Positions 4,595 through 6,815 of a DNA stretch of 6,815 nucleotides are shown here, piece after piece; position 1 is the stretch's first letter, and the number at the start of each line of letters is the position of its first letter. The DNA is from an uncultured Actinomycetes bacterium (lineage in GTDB: Bacteria; Actinomycetota; Acidimicrobiia; Acidimicrobiales; Microtrichaceae), in the NCBI GenBank assembly GCA_903930035.1, contig CAIYXG010000477.1:1-6815 (forward strand). Reading direction: 5' to 3'. A model generated the notes under the pieces. That model searched no databases and had not been told where the DNA came from. It saw only the letters and a program-made list of their open reading frames with translations. The translations under genes and the position numbers were made by a program.

Positions 4595-6815
4595 TCGGCT
4601 GCATCGCCTCGAGGACCCCGACCCGGGTCGCCCGCCGCGTCGGCAGCAGCGACGCCAGCCCGCCCGCCGAGACGCCCGCCAGCGCAATGAGGCCGATCCG
4701 GCCCCAGTCCACGTTGAGCGAGATGCCCTGGCCGAGGCTGCCGACCAGGATCCAGCCCAGGAACAGCCCGGTCCCCACGCCGATGAGCGTGCCGAGCGTC
4801 CCGAGCAGCACGGCCTCGAGGCCCACCATCGCGCCCACCTGGCCGCGGGTCATCCCGAGCGCCCGGACCATGCCGAGCTCCTGGCGCCGCTCGAAGATGG
4901 ACAGCGTCATGGTGTTGACGATGCCGATGAGCGCCACGAAGAGGCTCATCCCGAGCAGGGCGTTGACGGCGTTGATGAGGAAGTCGAGCACCTGGCCGAC
5001 GAACTGACCGATGAAGTTGCCGGGCTGGACGTCGACCGTGGTGTAGCTGCGCGTCAGCTGCTCGAGCCGGAGCCCGACCTCCTCGGTCTGTGCGGGGTCG
5101 GTGCGCACCAGCACGAACCGGACCGGCTGCTCGCCCGCCACCTTCTCGAAGGTCGCCGGGCCGACGAGGTTGCCGAGGGCGAGCGCGTCGAGCTTGGCCT
5201 TCAGGGTCGCGGCGACGGTCAGGACCACCGGGCTGCCGTCGAGCGCCGTGAGCTCGACCTGGTCGCCGACCATGGTGCGGGCGGCGTCGAGCGCGACGCT
5301 GAGGTCGTCGCCGGCCGTCGGTCCGCCGCTGCCGCCGGTGGCAGGGTCCCCGCCGGCGGCACCCAGCTGGTCGCCCAGCAGGTTCCGCAGGAGCTCCTGC
5401 TCGTCGATGACGGCCACGCCGTCGCCGTTGGCCACCGTCTCCAGCTCGCCGGTCGCGATCTCCACCCCGGAGGTCGTGGCCAGCTCGCCGAAGTCGGTGG
5501 TCGACACGATGTAGGGCGGGCCGCCGTCGGGGCGGAGCACCACGGTCCGCACCGCCGCCGCACCCTCGACCCCCTTGGTGGTCCGGATCCTGTCCACGAC
5601 GTCGGGCGGCAGGCCGGTGGTGCTCCCCACGATGTAGTCCGACCCCGACAGCGTGTTGAGGCGCCCGACGGCCCACGTCTTGACCGCGGTGCCCGAGACC
5701 GTCACGAGCGTCACCAGGAACAGCCCGATCACCAGCGCGTTCGCGGTCGTGGCCGTGCGCTTCGGGTTCCGGGCGCAGTTGTCGGCGGCCAGCCGCCCCG
5801 TGAGGCCGAACACGCGCATGGGGAACGACAGCAGCCGGGAGAACACCCGGGCCAGCAGCGGGCCGCCCACGACCAGCGCCGAGAAGACGAAGAGCGTGCC
5901 GCCGCCCAGCAGGAACTTGGGGAGCAGCCCGGCCTTGGCGCCCAGCAGGACGCCCACGGCGCCCGCCAGCGCGGCCCCGCCGAGCACCAGCCGCACCTTG
6001 GAGGTCCCGGACCGGTCCACGGCCGAGGACCGCATGGCCTCCACCGGCTTGGTGCGTCCGGCCCGCAGCGCCGGCACCGCCACCGAGAGCAGGGTCACGA
6101 GGGTGCCGACGACCATGCCCATGACGACGGTCCCGGTCGTGACCTTGACCCCGGCCCCGGGGAGCGGCACGTCCAACGCGGCCAGCAGCGCCTGCAGGCC
6201 GACGGAGAGCGCGGCACCGGCGGCCAGGCCCACCGCGCTGGCGACCAGGCCCACGACCAGCCCCTCGAGCATCAGCGACCGGCGCACCTGCGCCGGCGTG
6301 CCGCCGACGGCGCGGACGAGCGCCAGCTCCCGGAACCGCTGGGTGACGACCACCGAGAACGTGTTGAAGATGACGAAGGCGCAGACGAACAGCGAGAGGA
6401 ACGCGAACCCGGTGAGCACGGGCCGCAGCACGTCGACGAACGTGTTGAGGACCAGCTGCTCCCGCTCCACGACCTCGGCCCCGGTCAGCACCTGGACCAG
6501 CGGCGACAGCTGGTCGGCGACGGCCTGCGAGACCGTGGCCGGGTCGCCCGAGGTCCGGACCAGGATCTCGGACCACTTCACCTGGCCGCCGCCGAGGACC
6601 AGCGCGGCCTCGTTCTCGAAGAACGACACGGTGCCGCCCGCGTCCACCGCCGCCGACCGGCCGAAGGACGAGGTGCCCACGACCGTGGCGGACCGCTCGC
6701 CGAGCGGCGTCTCGAGCACCACGGGGCTCCCGGCCCGCAGGCCCGCTGCGGCCGCAGTCTCGCGGTCGAGCACCACCTCGCCGCCGGCGGTCGGGGCCCG
6801 TCCCGAGTAGATCGG
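4590..6815 (-). CDS. ABC transporter permease with two FtsX domains (5' end outside window)
   Basis: Membrane subunit of a type VII (MacB/LolE-like) ABC transporter, probably moving or extracting an envelope substrate with mechanical force supplied by a separate ATPase. The 741 visible residues, numbered from the right edge, begin with the end of a first extracytoplasmic domain. FtsX domain 1 follows (helices near 134-158, 185-213 and 226-251), then helices near 275-294, 300-323 and 358-378, a second extracytoplasmic domain (about 380-605), and FtsX domain 2 (614-639, 661-691, 704-724). The two FtsX units are clearly duplicated: FNTFSVVVTQRFRELALVRA and VNTMTLSIFERRQELGMVRA. With the missing first helix this gives the usual 10-helix layout. 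The frame stays open to the right edge, and the GTG at 6776 falls inside the first extracytoplasmic domain, so it is not the start; roughly 100 residues are missing. The ATPase gene is probably just upstream, to the right. Confidence 0.93.
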   Translation of the reverse strand, partial: PIYSGRAPTAGGEVVLDRETAAAAGLRAGSPVVLETPLGERSATVVGTSSFGRSAAVDAGGTVSFFENEAALVLGGGQVKWSEILVRTSGDPATVSQAVADQLSPLVQVLTGAEVVEREQLVLNTFVDVLRPVLTGFAFLSLFVCAFVIFNTFSVVVTQRFRELALVRAVGGTPAQVRRSLMLEGLVVGLVASAVGLAAGAALSVGLQALLAALDVPLPGAGVKVTTGTVVMGMVVGTLVTLLSVAVPALRAGRTKPVEAMRSSAVDRSGTSKVRLVLGGAALAGAVGVLLGAKAGLLPKFLLGGGTLFVFSALVVGGPLLARVFSRLLSFPMRVFGLTGRLAADNCARNPKRTATTANALVIGLFLVTLVTVSGTAVKTWAVGRLNTLSGSDYIVGSTTGLPPDVVDRIRTTKGVEGAAAVRTVVLRPDGGPPYIVSTTDFGELATTSGVEIATGELETVANGDGVAVIDEQELLRNLLGDQLGAAGGDPATGGSGGPTAGDDLSVALDAARTMVGDQVELTALDGSPVVLTVAATLKAKLDALALGNLVGPATFEKVAGEQPVRFVLVRTDPAQTEEVGLRLEQLTRSYTTVDVQPGNFIGQFVGQVLDFLINAVNALLGMSLFVALIGIVNTMTLSIFERRQELGMVRALGMTRGQVGAMVGLEAVLLGTLGTLIGVGTGLFLGWILVGSLGQGISLNVDWGRIGLIALAGVSAGGLASLLPTRRATRVGVLEAMQPT

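Noticed and set aside
4369..6576. A 735-codon minus-strand open frame overlapping the permease
   Set aside because: It is a frame-shifted shadow of the permease, Arg/Gly/Ala-rich without domains; the permease frame has clear FtsX repeats and membrane helices.
6774..6776. GTG at 6776 as the start of the permease
   Set aside because: The frame is open from there to the window edge, the extra codons (PIYSGRAPTAGGE) fit the extracytoplasmic domain, and a start there would lack the first membrane helix and most of that domain.
5653..6810. A 385-codon plus-strand open frame antisense to the permease
   Set aside because: Ser/Thr/Pro/Arg-rich, low-complexity translation typical of antisense frames in GC-rich genes; no motif and no ribosome-binding site of note.
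1..6815. Search for CRISPR repeats, tRNA or rRNA genes, insertion-sequence ends, riboswitches and a novel multi-gene defence or biosynthetic system
   Set aside because: No regularly spaced repeats, no RNA gene signature, no transposase or long terminal inverted repeats, and the genes belong to ordinary unrelated families filling nearly all of the DNA.

Overview
The window is ordinary, very GC-rich chromosomal DNA. I judge GC to be around or above 70% by eye and have not computed it. Strong third-position G/C use runs through every gene. A DsbA-fold protein of the actinobacterial Rv2466c (mycothiol-dependent nitroreductase) family, GTG starts, TANNNT-like -10 boxes and a likely leaderless gene all point to Actinomycetota. 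Acidimicrobiia is a guess from overall flavour, not something the sequence proves.

Layout, left to right: (1) the 5' part of an agmatine deiminase gene on the minus strand, running off the left edge; (2) a divergent MFS transporter on the plus strand, separated from it by only 48 bp; (3) a PhoD-type alkaline phosphatase 51 bp further on, with a twin-arginine signal and a lipobox; (4) a minus-strand DsbA/Rv2466c-like protein, convergent with phoD across 18 bp; (5) a divergent plus-strand cupin of the 2,4'-dihydroxyacetophenone dioxygenase type, across an 89-bp shared promoter region; (6) a long minus-strand ABC-transporter permease with two FtsX domains, convergent with the cupin across 10 bp and running off the right edge. 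There is no gene-free stretch over about 90 bp, no RNA gene, no mobile element and no CRISPR array.

The genes do not form one obvious pathway: polyamine catabolism, drug or metabolite efflux, phosphate scavenging at the cell surface, thiol redox, a small metalloenzyme and an envelope ABC exporter. Only MFS-phoD (same strand, 51 bp) could be co-transcribed, and only the DsbA/cupin pair shares a short divergent control region.

The most interesting details are regulatory. Four gene starts carry a TAGGTT/TAGGGT/TAGGTG/CAGGAT hexamer. In two minus-strand genes it lies exactly 6 nt before the ATG, which suggests leaderless mRNAs. All three plus-strand genes end in a TGACC...GGTC hairpin that includes the stop codon. 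At protein level, the DsbA-like protein has a CPFT active site in place of CxxC. I found no convincing previously undescribed system here.
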